Part shown: one piece after another, positions 7,553 to 15,410 of the stretch
Numbering within the stretch: position 1 is the stretch's first letter
Layout of the letters: every line of letters starts with the position of its first letter
Source of the DNA: Gammaproteobacteria bacterium
GTDB lineage: Bacteria > Pseudomonadota > Gammaproteobacteria > Steroidobacterales > Woeseiaceae
Assembly (NCBI GenBank): GCA_009937605.1
Contig: JAACFG010000002.1
Coordinates: forward strand, 1 to 49,301
Length of the DNA: 49,301 bases
Direction of reading: 5' to 3'
Notes under the pieces: model-generated
Databases searched by the model: none
What the model saw: only the letters and a program-made list of their open reading frames with translations
Told to the model about the DNA's origin: nothing
Program-made: the position numbers and the translations under genes

Positions 7553-8422
7553 TTGAATCTCAAGCTACGAACCACGGTAGCGCTACTGATCCTCGTCATC
7601 GGGATCACCGTCGCTGCACGGCTCGACACGGGACGAAACGAAACTGAACCCGAACCAGCTTCCTACTCGGCGGCTGGGCCGGCTGTGTTCGAGGTCTCCT
7701 GGCGCCGAGGGTCGCTTATCCTGGCGGGAAACACTGCCTCAAGTCGCCACGAAGAACAGCTCCGCGAAGTCGCGGCTACGCGATTTCCCGGAGCAGTCCT
7801 GCACGCAGACTTCCACCCGCTGGGTGTCGCACCCGACTGGTGGATTCAGGCAACGACCGAACTTCTCCCGGCGCTGTCGGCATTGCAGTCACCCTCTGCA
7901 ATGCTGAAGACCGATTACCTGAAAGTGAGCGGCTTGGTCGCAGATAAATCGGCCGCCGAATTGCGGTTACAGGCGCTTAAGAGATCCTTGCCTGACTCTG
8001 TGAGATTCGATTTTCAATTTGAGGCCGTCGCGAAGGATACGACGCCGCGCATGATGTGCGCACGTCAGCTAGCCACGTTCGAGGCAGGGCCAGTCAAGTT
8101 CGAGGAATCGGGAACCGAGTTTCGTTCATCTGCCTACCTGGCACTGGACCGCGTTGTTTCGCTGGCAGATGCCTGCCGGGACTCGACAATATCGATAACG
8201 GGCCATACGGATTCATCTGGCAATGAAACCTGGAATCAGCAACTCAGCCTGGATCGTGCCAGGGCAGTGGCAAGCTATCTCGGCCAGAAGGGCATCGAAC
8301 CCGGGCGCTTCATTGTCGAGGGCGCCGGCTCATCGTTGCCGGTCGCCGACAATGCGACGCGTTACGGGCGCGGACTGAATCGACGAATCGATATTCGCAT
8401 GACGCCGGAGCAGCCCGAATAG
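7553..8422 (+). CDS. OmpA-C-like peptidoglycan-binding protein
   Basis: A 289-residue protein with an N-terminal membrane segment (about residues 6-22) that is a signal or an anchor. A middle part contains two BON-like stretches, and a C-terminal OmpA/MotB domain (about 205-285) is recognised by ISITGHTDSSGNETWNQQLS, ARAVASYLGQKGI and NRRIDIRM. The Asp and Arg residues that bind diaminopimelate in this domain (TGHTDxxG, NRRI) are present. The start is TTG at 7553, four bases after the preceding stop; no in-frame ATG precedes the membrane segment. It is likely co-transcribed with the coiled-coil gene and links the inner membrane to peptidoglycan. Confidence 0.8.
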   Translation: MNLKLRTTVALLILVIGITVAARLDTGRNETEPEPASYSAAGPAVFEVSWRRGSLILAGNTASSRHEEQLREVAATRFPGAVLHADFHPLGVAPDWWIQATTELLPALSALQSPSAMLKTDYLKVSGLVADKSAAELRLQALKRSLPDSVRFDFQFEAVAKDTTPRMMCARQLATFEAGPVKFEESGTEFRSSAYLALDRVVSLADACRDSTISITGHTDSSGNETWNQQLSLDRARAVASYLGQKGIEPGRFIVEGAGSSLPVADNATRYGRGLNRRIDIRMTPEQPE

Positions 8423-8429
8423 TAGCGGC

Positions 8430-9995
8430 TCAGTCCGCGGCCTCTTCCTCGATTCCGTTCTCGGCCTCTTCCTCTGCCTTGGTGGCTTCCAGGTACCGTT
8501 GTTGGTCGCCGTAGTAATCGTCGATAGCGTGCTCCGACGACAATGGGCTCAGGTAATGTTCCGCCGTGAGTCCTTCCCGGTTCATGGCGAGACCGGTCAG
8601 GCAGGCCTTGATGATATGAGCGCTATTGAGGGTGGTCTTGTAGGTTGGGTCCAGCGCCGGGTGCAGTTCAACCAGGTCAAACCCGACGACATTGGATTCG
8701 GCGCACAAGCGACGCACGATCGTAATCGCTTCGCGCATGGTCATACCGCCCGGAACAGGTGTTCCGGTTGCCACGGTGAATGCCGGATCGAGGACATCGA
8801 TGTCGAACGAGATATGCAGCTTGCGTCCTTCTTCGCTCGCCTCCTCGACCACTCGATCAAGCACGGCACTCCAGCCGCGCCGTTCGACCTCTGCCATGTT
8901 GTGATAACGCATGCCCTGCTCGCGCATCCAGGCAAAGCCCGTCTTGTCCGGCCCGCCTGAGCGCAATCCGACCTGGATAAAGTCGGCAGCTCGTACGTGC
9001 CCTTCATTAATTAGGCGGTAGACAGGGTAGCCGTGGCCGATCAGGTGGTTGCCACCCCACCAGGCGTCATAATGCGAATCGAAATGGATCACCGACACGT
9101 TTTCCTTGCCGTAAACATCGGCAAGCCCCGCGACGTTCGGGTATTCCAGTGAATGATCACCGCCGACGATCATCGGCACCGCCCCGGTACTCGCAATCTC
9201 GCGAACAGTATCGCGAATATGGCGCATGGACCGTTCCGTGCTCTGGTTGTCGACAGCGACATCGCCATAGTCGACGATGGTTAGTACGTCACTGGCGTCA
9301 ATCTGGACGTATTGATCCCTGCCGCCCATTGGCCACCCCAGCAACCGGAGATCCGTAGTGGCGCGCTCTCCAGAGTCGCGCCATCCGGAACCCATATTCA
9401 GAGGAGCACCCAGGATCGCCACATCAACTTCGCCGGCAATAAGATCTTCTTTCGACAACGCGAGAGGATGCCCGCCAAAAGTTGGCGGGCCGCCATAACC
9501 ATCGTAGCGGCCAAGAGCGATCGGACCGGGTTCCCGTTCGGGGTCCATGGACCGAGGTCTCTTCAGTCGCCAGGCATTGAACTCTGGCGACGCCATGTTC
9601 AGAGGAACATTCGGTGCGTCACGACCTTCCTTGTAGGGGTTGTGATCGAGAACCAGCTGCATGGCACTGACCCACGCTTTCACCTCTTCAGGCGTTCGCT
9701 CTTCGAGCGCCTCGATCGTCTCTTCCTCGGATCCGGCGAATCGGCGCGCATCATCGCTCTTCAGGAACTCGACTTCTTCCGGGCTCAGCAGGCTCAGCCT
9801 GGGTGCCACGCTGTCGGGAAGTTCGATAGGCGGCTTGTCCTCGTCTTCGTCTCGAGGGTCCTTGCTATCGAACGGATAGGGTTGCTCGCCCGTTACATGT
9901 TCAGGTGTCTCTGGCAGCTCATCCGACCCCCAGGCTACTGAGGCGATGGCGATCAACGCGATTGAATTTGCCAGGTGCGTGAGTCTATTGGCCAT
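8430..9995 (-). CDS. exported ureohydrolase (agmatinase/arginase family), catalytic residues intact
   Basis: A 521-residue member of the binuclear metal ureohydrolase family, which hydrolyses guanidino groups to urea. All six metal ligands are visible: His281 in GGDHS, Asp306, His308 and Asp310 in FDSHYD, Asp398 and Asp400 in SFDIDVLDP. A glutamate follows in GFDLVELHP (Glu443). It starts with a probable signal peptide (about residues 1-23, ending VAWGSD), unusual because most ureohydrolases are cytosolic. It has a 190-residue N-terminal extension rich in Asp and Glu, and an acidic C-terminal tail. ATG at 9995 overlaps the end of the upstream paralogue by 11 bases, so the two are translationally coupled. 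A longer frame to 10088 lacks the signal. Substrate (agmatine, guanidinobutyrate, guanidine or other) is unknown. Confidence 0.85.
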   Translation of the reverse strand: MANRLTHLANSIALIAIASVAWGSDELPETPEHVTGEQPYPFDSKDPRDEDEDKPPIELPDSVAPRLSLLSPEEVEFLKSDDARRFAGSEEETIEALEERTPEEVKAWVSAMQLVLDHNPYKEGRDAPNVPLNMASPEFNAWRLKRPRSMDPEREPGPIALGRYDGYGGPPTFGGHPLALSKEDLIAGEVDVAILGAPLNMGSGWRDSGERATTDLRLLGWPMGGRDQYVQIDASDVLTIVDYGDVAVDNQSTERSMRHIRDTVREIASTGAVPMIVGGDHSLEYPNVAGLADVYGKENVSVIHFDSHYDAWWGGNHLIGHGYPVYRLINEGHVRAADFIQVGLRSGGPDKTGFAWMREQGMRYHNMAEVERRGWSAVLDRVVEEASEEGRKLHISFDIDVLDPAFTVATGTPVPGGMTMREAITIVRRLCAESNVVGFDLVELHPALDPTYKTTLNSAHIIKACLTGLAMNREGLTAEHYLSPLSSEHAIDDYYGDQQRYLEATKAEEEAENGIEEEAAD

Positions 9996-11367
9996 GATCG
10001 AGTACCAGCGGGTGAACGAAATCCGGGGCAAGGCCGCTCTTGCGGACCGCGATGCCGGTGAGGCAGGCGTTGAGGACAGCATTGGCATTGACTACCGATA
10101 GTCGGGAAACATCCAGCATGGGTGCCAGGTCGGTGATTTCGAACCCGACGATGTCCTTCGACGCGCAGACGTGGCGAATAACCCGGGTAACTTCTTCGAG
10201 ACGCAATCCTTTGGGCATAATTCTTCCCGCGGCGATCATCTCGGTGGGGCTGATCACGCTGACGTCGATGGAAACAAAGAATGCGTCCGGGCCGCTCTCG
10301 ACCTCCCGCAAGACGCGTTTGAGCACTTTGTCGAAACCGCGTTGCTCAATTTCAGCCATGGTGTGATAGCGGACATTTTTGCTGCGCAGCCATTGCAGTG
10401 ACTCGACGCTAACCGCCGGCCCTCGCAATCCGACCTGCACGGTGTCCGCCCCGTCTACGATGCCCTCGTCCAGCAGCAAGAAGAGCGACTGCCGATCGGA
10501 CACCGTATGGTCTCCGTTCTGCTCCGCGTCCGGATGAGCATTGAGATGCAACAAGCCAAAGGTCCCCTCGCCGTGCGTCCGTGCAACACCCTTTACACCG
10601 GGATACAGCATGGATGTGTCGCCACCAACGATCATCGGTATGGCACCGGTGTCCGCCGTCTCTTCAACCATGTCAGTTACGTGATTGACAGACAGCTCAG
10701 TCGACAGCCAGTCAACGGAGAAATCGCCGTAGTCAACTACCGACAGTACTTCGGCGGGATCAACCAGCGACTGCACATCCGGCGTCGCGATGGTATTCGT
10801 GGCACGCATGGCATTTGGCCCGTTTCCGGCATCACGGCGGCCGCTGCTCGCATTACTGGGCACGCCAATAATTGCCACATCGACGTTACCGGCGATCAGG
10901 TCTTCCGGCCAGATGGCTACCTTTGCCCCGGCGAATGTCGGCACGCCGGATTGCGGGAACAGGTAACGATGCACGCTGAATGGGCCGGGGTCTCTTTTAA
11001 GCTCTCGCAATGCTGCAGGGGTAGGCAAAGTACCCCGATTGAACCGTTTGGATGCGAGATTGAGTGGCGTCGCCCCCATGTCGCGTTCCGGGTCATAGCC
11101 CATTTCTGCGGACAAGGCGATCAGGTCATTCACCAGGCCTTGCAGGTTTTGTGTATCGCGCGTGGTGAGTTCATGCTCAAGCTGCTGCTCAGGAATGAAC
11201 ATGAGTACCGCGCCAGAAGTGATGAAGGCTGCCTGCTCGTCACTGAGCGCAGCAACCTGTTCAAGCAGCTCGTCCGGCACTGTCCATTCGGCACGCGTCG
11301 TGTCGAACGGCGCGCCAGTTAGAAGTACTGCCAAGACACAACACACCAGTTTGGCTGGTGAGCTCAT
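9985..11367 (-). CDS. exported ureohydrolase-like protein with degraded metal site (probable pseudoenzyme)
   Basis: A 460-residue paralogue of the next gene. The two align along their length, including PLN(M/L)AS in the extension, EDLIAG(E/N)VDVAI, VDYGD, PMIVGGD and RYH(N/T)MAE(V/I). Ligand positions have changed: GGDHS is GGDTS (Thr251), the first Asp of DxHxD is Asn276 (His278 and Asp280 kept), and SFDIDVLDP is SIDVSVISP (Asp368 kept, Asp400 equivalent is Ser370). The ELHP glutamate is Asp413. With three of six ligands gone it should not hold a normal binuclear centre. A signal peptide is likely (residues 1-26, ending TTRA). ATG at 11367 has GGGGG upstream; the longer frame to 11472 is intergenic. 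It may be a regulatory or structural partner of the active paralogue. Confidence 0.85.
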   Translation of the reverse strand: MSSPAKLVCCVLAVLLTGAPFDTTRAEWTVPDELLEQVAALSDEQAAFITSGAVLMFIPEQQLEHELTTRDTQNLQGLVNDLIALSAEMGYDPERDMGATPLNLASKRFNRGTLPTPAALRELKRDPGPFSVHRYLFPQSGVPTFAGAKVAIWPEDLIAGNVDVAIIGVPSNASSGRRDAGNGPNAMRATNTIATPDVQSLVDPAEVLSVVDYGDFSVDWLSTELSVNHVTDMVEETADTGAIPMIVGGDTSMLYPGVKGVARTHGEGTFGLLHLNAHPDAEQNGDHTVSDRQSLFLLLDEGIVDGADTVQVGLRGPAVSVESLQWLRSKNVRYHTMAEIEQRGFDKVLKRVLREVESGPDAFFVSIDVSVISPTEMIAAGRIMPKGLRLEEVTRVIRHVCASKDIVGFEITDLAPMLDVSRLSVVNANAVLNACLTGIAVRKSGLAPDFVHPLVLDHGQ

Positions 11368-11381
11368 ACGTGTACCCCCAT

Positions 11382-11397
11382 ATCCGGTTGGCCGGAT
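11382..11397 (-). promoter_or_regulatory. hairpin or operator just upstream of the ureohydrolase pair
   Basis: ATCCGG-CCAA-CCGGAT (read on the minus strand) is a perfect 6-bp inverted repeat. It ends 14 bases before the ATG at 11367 and abuts the GGGGG ribosome site. It could be an operator or a leader hairpin controlling translation of the pair. The 117-base gap before it shows no terminator and no clear promoter. Confidence 0.3.
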
Positions 11398-11484
11398 TAT
11401 TGTTTTGTAATTCTTCTTATTGCGAAATGCGCGCCCTATTAAGGCACATCCTTCGCGGCGTGCCAATGGCAAACGGCGATACTA

Positions 11485-11988
11485 CTATTCCGGAGCGGTG
11501 AGTTTGACCAGCTCGATTTCGAAAAGCAGGGTTGCATTGGGCGGAACCGGCGGTTTGCCGCGTTCCCCGTAGCCAAGCTCAGGCGCAATTCTGAGTTCGC
11601 GCTTCTCGCCTTCGAGCATGCAGGTAACGCCGAGGTCCCAGCCCTGAATCACCTGCCCCGCGTCAATCTGAAACTGGAAGGGATCTGTACCACCAGACGA
11701 CCAGATTTCGAGCCCGCGGCCTCCATCGGCCGTCTCGTCGTAGAGCCATAGTGTCGTGTGGACATCGGCGTAGTCCTTGCTGACCGCCGCTCGCCCATAC
11801 CCCGTTGTTATGATCTTTGCGACCAGCCCGTCCTGGATCTTCACATTGCCGTCGGCATCGGGTTGCGGGCACGCGGCCACCTCGGCGGCGGCTTCGGCGA
11901 CTTCCTCGGACTGCGGCTGCTCGGGCCCACCACAGGCACTCAGCAGGATGGTGGCGCCCAGTACCAGGGACAGATTACGTTTCATCAT
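11485..11988 (-). CDS. FKBP-type peptidyl-prolyl isomerase lipoprotein
   Basis: A 167-residue outer- or inner-membrane lipoprotein. The signal ends in LLSAC (lipobox), followed by an acidic Ala/Glu-rich linker and one FKBP domain (about residues 50-165). FKBP features are a [10 protein letters not shown] strand, [18 protein letters not shown], and [20 protein letters not shown] near the end. These include most residues of the isomerase pocket, so activity is plausible. It probably helps fold envelope proteins. Two adjacent ATG codons are available (11988 and 11985). The first forms an ATGA overlap with the msrB stop, showing coupling in the htpG-msrB-FKBP unit. Confidence 0.87.
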   Translation of the reverse strand: MMKRNLSLVLGATILLSACGGPEQPQSEEVAEAAAEVAACPQPDADGNVKIQDGLVAKIITTGYGRAAVSKDYADVHTTLWLYDETADGGRGLEIWSSGGTDPFQFQIDAGQVIQGWDLGVTCMLEGEKRELRIAPELGYGERGKPPVPPNATLLFEIELVKLTAPE

Positions 11989-12371
11989 TCGGGCTTATCC
12001 TCAAAATCCAGGGATGCGGAGTTAATGCAGTATCTCAGACCCGACGGCTGCGGACCATCCTCGAAAACGTGACCGAGGTGCGCGTCACAAGCAGCACAGA
12101 CTACTTCAATCCTGGCCATGCCATGCGACTCATCGGTGACGGTCTTTACGGCGTCCCCGGCCAGTGGCAACCAGAAACTCGGCCAGCCGGAGCCAGAATC
12201 GTACTTCGTCCCGGAGCTGAACAATGGTGCGTCACAGCAGACGCAACGATAGGTGCCATCCGCCTTGTGATCGACATACTTGCCGGTGAACGGCCGTTCG
12301 GTTGCCGAGCACTGCGTCACCTGGTACTGCTCGGCGCTGAGCTTCTCACGTAGTTCGTCGTCATTACTCAT
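11985..12371 (-). CDS. msrB: peptide-methionine (R)-S-oxide reductase MsrB
   Basis: A 128-residue cytosolic repair enzyme that reduces the R-epimer of methionine sulfoxide in proteins. The zinc site has two CxxC pairs, Cys43/Cys46 and Cys92/Cys95. The substrate region is SGSGWPSFW, and the catalytic cysteine is Cys115 in [10 protein letters not shown]. Length is typical for MsrB alone; no MsrA domain is fused. The start overlaps the htpG stop by eight bases and its stop overlaps the FKBP start, so it sits inside a tight three-gene unit. Placement behind a heat-shock-type promoter suggests stress induction together with the chaperone. Confidence 0.95.
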   Translation of the reverse strand: MSNDDELREKLSAEQYQVTQCSATERPFTGKYVDHKADGTYRCVCCDAPLFSSGTKYDSGSGWPSFWLPLAGDAVKTVTDESHGMARIEVVCAACDAHLGHVFEDGPQPSGLRYCINSASLDFEDKPE

Positions 12372-14226
12372 CGCTGGCTCCAGTATCGATATCCAATAAC
12401 AGCTTGTTCATGCGGTGCACGTACTCAGCCGGGTTTTCGAGTTGTGAACCTTCGGCAAGCAATGCGTGGTCAAGCACAATATGTGATAAATCGTCGAAGC
12501 GCCCGCCATCAGGTTCCGCCGACAGGCGCCCGACCAACGGATGATCAACGTTGATCTCGAGGATGGGTTTCGACTCCGGCACATCCTGACCGCTGGCTTC
12601 GAGCATACGCCGCAGCTGAGGATTGAGATCTTCATCCCCGGCAACCACACACGCAGGCGAGTCCACGAGCCGCCGGCTAACGTTTACGGACTCGACGCGA
12701 TCACGCAGTGCGCGTTTGACCTTCTTGAGTAAGCCTTTGTGCTCTTCATTCATCACATCCTGGCTGACCGAGCCGTCACCATCCGGCAGGTCCAGGGCTG
12801 AACGCCCGATATCAACGAGTGCCTTGCCCTCATACTCGCCAATCCCCTCGACAACCCATGGGTCGATACGATCCGTCAGAAGGAGAACCTCGATATCGCG
12901 TTCTCGCAGTTGTTCGAGGTGCGGGCTCGCAATCGCCGTCTCGTAGTTCTCCGCAAGGATGTAGTAGATCTTGTCCTGATCGCCCTTCGCACGAGAGATG
13001 TAGTCGTCGAGAGACTGGTCCTGGGTATCCGAACCCGCCTGGGTCGACGCAAACCGCAATAGTTTCGCCAGTTTGTCCTTATTGCCATGGTCTTCCACAA
13101 GACCTTCTTTCAGGACCTGGCCGAACGCTCCCCAAAAGGCGCCGTAGTCGTCGCTATTGGCGAGCTTGCCCAGCATGTCGAGCACGCGCTTCGTCAGTGC
13201 ACCGCTCATCGCCGTCAGGTCCGGGTTCTGCTGCAACAGTTCGCGCGACACGTTCAGCGGCAGGTCGGACGAGTCAACGACGCCCTTGACGAAGCGCAGA
13301 TACAGGGGCAGGAACTGCTCGGCATCGTCCATAATAAAGACGCGCTGCACATAGAGCTTCAGGCCACGCGGCGCCTCGCGATTCCAGAGGTCGAACGGAG
13401 CTGCCGCCGGAATGTAAAGCAAGCTTGTATACTCGCGCTTGCCCTCCACGCGGTTATGGCTCCAGATCAGCGGATCGGTGAAATCGTGCGCCAGGTGTTT
13501 GTAGAACTCTTTGTATTCGTCATCGGACACTTCCGTGCGCGGCAAGGTCCAAAGCGCCGTCGCGGAGTTTACGACCTTCGTATCATCTTCCCCTGCAAGG
13601 TGGAGCGACACCGGGAAGCCGATGTGGTCCGAGTATTTGCGAATCAGCGATTCGATACGGAACGAATCTGCGAACTCGCTCTCATCGGCCTTGAGGTGCA
13701 ACGTGACACTGGTGCCGCGCTCATCGCGGTCGATATCCTCGATCGTGAATTCGCCCTCGCCGTCCGATTCCCAGCGTACCGCCTGATCTGATCCGGCTCT
13801 GCGCGTGTCGACCGTGACTTTGTCCGCGACGATGAAGGCTGAATAAAAACCGACACCGAACTGGCCGATCAGCTGTGCGTCGTGCTGCTGATCGCCCGTC
13901 ATCTGCTCGAGAAACTCCGCCGTACCCGAGCGGGCAATGGTGCCCAGGTTATCGATCAACTCCTCACGCGACATGCCAATACCGTTGTCGCTCACGGAAA
14001 GCAGTCGCTTTTCCTTATCGACTTCGATGCGAATTCCCAGCTCATCCTCGCCCAGCAAATCGGGCTGTGCCAGGGCTTCGAAACGCAACTTGTCTGCTGC
14101 ATCGGAGGCATTTGAAATCAGCTCGCGAAGGAAGATTTCCTTGTTGCTGTAGAGGGAGTGAATCATCAGCTTCAGAAGCTGACGAACCTCGGTCTGGAAA
14201 CCAAGGGTTTCTCGTTTGTCGGCCAC
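12364..14226 (-). CDS. htpG: molecular chaperone HtpG (Hsp90)
   Basis: A 620-residue cytosolic ATP-dependent dimeric chaperone. The N-terminal GHKL ATPase is marked by [28 protein letters not shown] and [11 protein letters not shown]; the middle and C-terminal domains are complete. The open frame can start at a GTG at 14256. I prefer the GTG at 14226: it has AGGAG nine bases upstream, gives the family N-terminus [14 protein letters not shown], and lies downstream of a sigma-32-like promoter whose predicted start site falls inside the longer version. It leads a unit with msrB and FKBP, joined by 8- and 4-base overlaps. Confidence 0.95.
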   Translation of the reverse strand: MADKRETLGFQTEVRQLLKLMIHSLYSNKEIFLRELISNASDAADKLRFEALAQPDLLGEDELGIRIEVDKEKRLLSVSDNGIGMSREELIDNLGTIARSGTAEFLEQMTGDQQHDAQLIGQFGVGFYSAFIVADKVTVDTRRAGSDQAVRWESDGEGEFTIEDIDRDERGTSVTLHLKADESEFADSFRIESLIRKYSDHIGFPVSLHLAGEDDTKVVNSATALWTLPRTEVSDDEYKEFYKHLAHDFTDPLIWSHNRVEGKREYTSLLYIPAAAPFDLWNREAPRGLKLYVQRVFIMDDAEQFLPLYLRFVKGVVDSSDLPLNVSRELLQQNPDLTAMSGALTKRVLDMLGKLANSDDYGAFWGAFGQVLKEGLVEDHGNKDKLAKLLRFASTQAGSDTQDQSLDDYISRAKGDQDKIYYILAENYETAIASPHLEQLRERDIEVLLLTDRIDPWVVEGIGEYEGKALVDIGRSALDLPDGDGSVSQDVMNEEHKGLLKKVKRALRDRVESVNVSRRLVDSPACVVAGDEDLNPQLRRMLEASGQDVPESKPILEINVDHPLVGRLSAEPDGGRFDDLSHIVLDHALLAEGSQLENPAEYVHRMNKLLLDIDTGASDE

Positions 14227-14257
14227 GCCGGTTTTCTCCTGACCAAAGTCAGACACG

Positions 14258-14283
14258 ATATGGCCTGTTACGGCAATTTCAAG
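14258..14283 (-). promoter_or_regulatory. sigma-32 (heat-shock) type promoter for htpG-msrB-FKBP
   Basis: On the minus strand a perfect -35 CTTGAAA (14283-14277) is separated by 11 bases from GGCCATAT (14265-14258), matching six of eight positions of the CCCCATAT consensus. The predicted start is near 14250, giving a leader of about 24 bases before the GTG at 14226. Motif match is seen; use by RpoH is inferred. Confidence 0.65.
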
Positions 14284-14305
14284 CCCGGGAGCGAGCTTTA
14301 GATAT

Positions 14306-14563
14306 TCAGGCTGGCTTGCCTGGCGACCACTTCTCGGACGGGACCGTCACGGAGCGATACAGGAGAATGACGAACAACATGGTGGACGTAGCCAACGCGA
14401 TCGGCTGGTGCGTCAGGGCGAGCCAGATTCCTCCCGCCGCGACGGTCAGCAACATGATCAGGGAGGCCGTTTTGATGATTGTCCGGCGCAATCGTTCCCA
14501 AACGAGGCCGACTGCACCATAAAGGTCATCAAGATCGTCGAGGTACTGGAGCAGGAATTCCAT
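14306..14563 (-). CDS. small membrane protein, unknown
   Basis: An 85-residue protein not recognised. An amphipathic acidic N-terminus ([20 protein letters not shown]) and a basic stretch ERLRRTIIK are followed by two hydrophobic segments (about residues 32-50 and 53-70) joined by a short THQPIA turn, so a two-pass inner membrane protein is likely. The ATG at 14563 is eight bases after the stop of the upstream small gene; an in-frame ATG at 14605 would overlap that gene by 34 bases and add 14 residues. Neither has a strong ribosome site. It is probably co-transcribed with the preceding 63-residue gene. Lies downstream of nothing else related; htpG follows after 79 bases. Confidence 0.6.
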   Translation of the reverse strand: MEFLLQYLDDLDDLYGAVGLVWERLRRTIIKTASLIMLLTVAAGGIWLALTHQPIALATSTMLFVILLYRSVTVPSEKWSPGKPA

Positions 14564-14571
14564 CTCAGTAG

Positions 14572-14763
14572 CTACCGCACTATCGTCAGCAGGGGACCCG
14601 CGCATTCCGTATCACCACTTTGTGTGTCGGCTTCATGCAGGGCTGCATTGTTCGATTCCTTGGCGTGCGCAATCGCGCGGTGAAAAAGCTCCCAGCGCTG
14701 GCGCGCAGATTCGCTCTTCAGGGCGTCGACCGGTAATTCCGTTTTCTGGTGTTTTTTTGACAT
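14572..14763 (-). CDS. small charged protein, unknown
   Basis: A 63-residue soluble protein not recognised. It starts MSKKHQKTELPVDALKSESA and has a predicted helical middle (RQRWELFHRAIAHAKES). No signal peptide, cysteine pair or known motif is visible. Its reading is supported by a plausible AGAG ribosome site, by non-random composition, and by the tight link to the following membrane-protein gene. The upstream 200 bases (14764-14965) hold nothing recognisable beyond presumed promoter sequence and then the terminator at 14966. Confidence 0.5.
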   Translation of the reverse strand: MSKKHQKTELPVDALKSESARQRWELFHRAIAHAKESNNAALHEADTQSGDTECAGPLLTIVR

Positions 14764-14965
14764 ACTCTGACGGCGTTGTTGTCTTCAGTGCGCTCACTAT
14801 AGGACTGCCGTATTACAGTCTCTGTGAGGCCGGTCACAGCTTGCCTCACTGACTCTGAACGAAGCCTGAAAAAGCTCAGAAACAAGACGCAGTTCCGCCT
14901 TTTTTTGGGGAACAGATCACAATATATTTACCGAATGCTCTAGTGCTCGTACGGCCCAAGCAGGC

Positions 14966-14997
14966 AAAAAAAACGCCGGCAATTAGCCGGCGTTTTT
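14966..14997 (-). terminator. strong intrinsic terminator after the 91-residue gene
   Basis: ACGCCGGC and GCCGGCGT form an 8-bp stem with a TAATT loop. On the minus strand it is followed by eight T, making it a strong minus-strand terminator 18 bases after the stop at 15015. On the plus strand it is followed by a run of T as well, so it may work in both directions. Confidence 0.88.
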
Positions 14998-15014
14998 GAC
15001 TCAATTCCTTATGT

Positions 15015-15290
15015 CTACTCTTTGTCATCCGTGGACTCTTTCGCCCAATTGCGGCGGACCTGGTCTGTCCAGTCGCGGTAGCCTTTCCACGAATACAGAG
15101 AAGGATCGATGCCCTCACGACGGCCGCGAGGTGTCGGCGCCTTGGATATCCAGCGACGGTACTGCTGCCATCCATCTGCATCGTTCGCCGCCGGCTCGTT
15201 CGCATCAAGTTTAGCGTCGTCTGCCTTGCGGTCCCGCTCGGCATCCGTACCGAAGCTCTCGTCCCACTTCATGTGTTTACTGTCTGGCAT
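15015..15290 (-). CDS. small hydrophilic protein, unknown
   Basis: A protein of about 91 residues, not recognised. It is soluble, highly charged and rich in Trp (DGWQQYRRWISK, YSWKGYRDWTDQVRRNW). No membrane segment or cysteine motif is present. Starts are possible at 15335, 15290 and 15272. I give 15290, since an AAAGGA lies upstream, though at long spacing; the choice is uncertain. A strong terminator follows. It stands between ppnN and the small-gene pair with 120 bases before it, so it may be a single-gene unit. Confidence 0.6.
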   Translation of the reverse strand: MPDSKHMKWDESFGTDAERDRKADDAKLDANEPAANDADGWQQYRRWISKAPTPRGRREGIDPSLYSWKGYRDWTDQVRRNWAKESTDDKE

Positions 15291-15410
15291 AAGTTTGCTC
15301 AGCAATTCCTTTGAACAAATATTAAGTACAGTCATGCCAAATTCACAGGAACTGCATCACAGTGCGCAGTCCCTGTTTTTCCTTTAAAAACAGCTATTTA
15401 ACTCCCGGTT

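Noticed and set aside
10507..11322. A 271-codon plus frame opposite the inactive ureohydrolase, considered because the sense gene lacks ligands.
   Set aside because: The sense frame keeps the fold and signal peptide; the antisense frame has no recognisable content.
11368..11484. A guanidine riboswitch ahead of the ureohydrolases.
   Set aside because: The one clear hairpin has a CCAA loop; I see no paired ACGR-loop stems or other known guanidine-sensing pattern.
14227..14256. The longer HtpG start at 14256.
   Set aside because: The predicted sigma-32 start site lies within it, and the GTG at 14226 has the better ribosome site and the family N-terminus.
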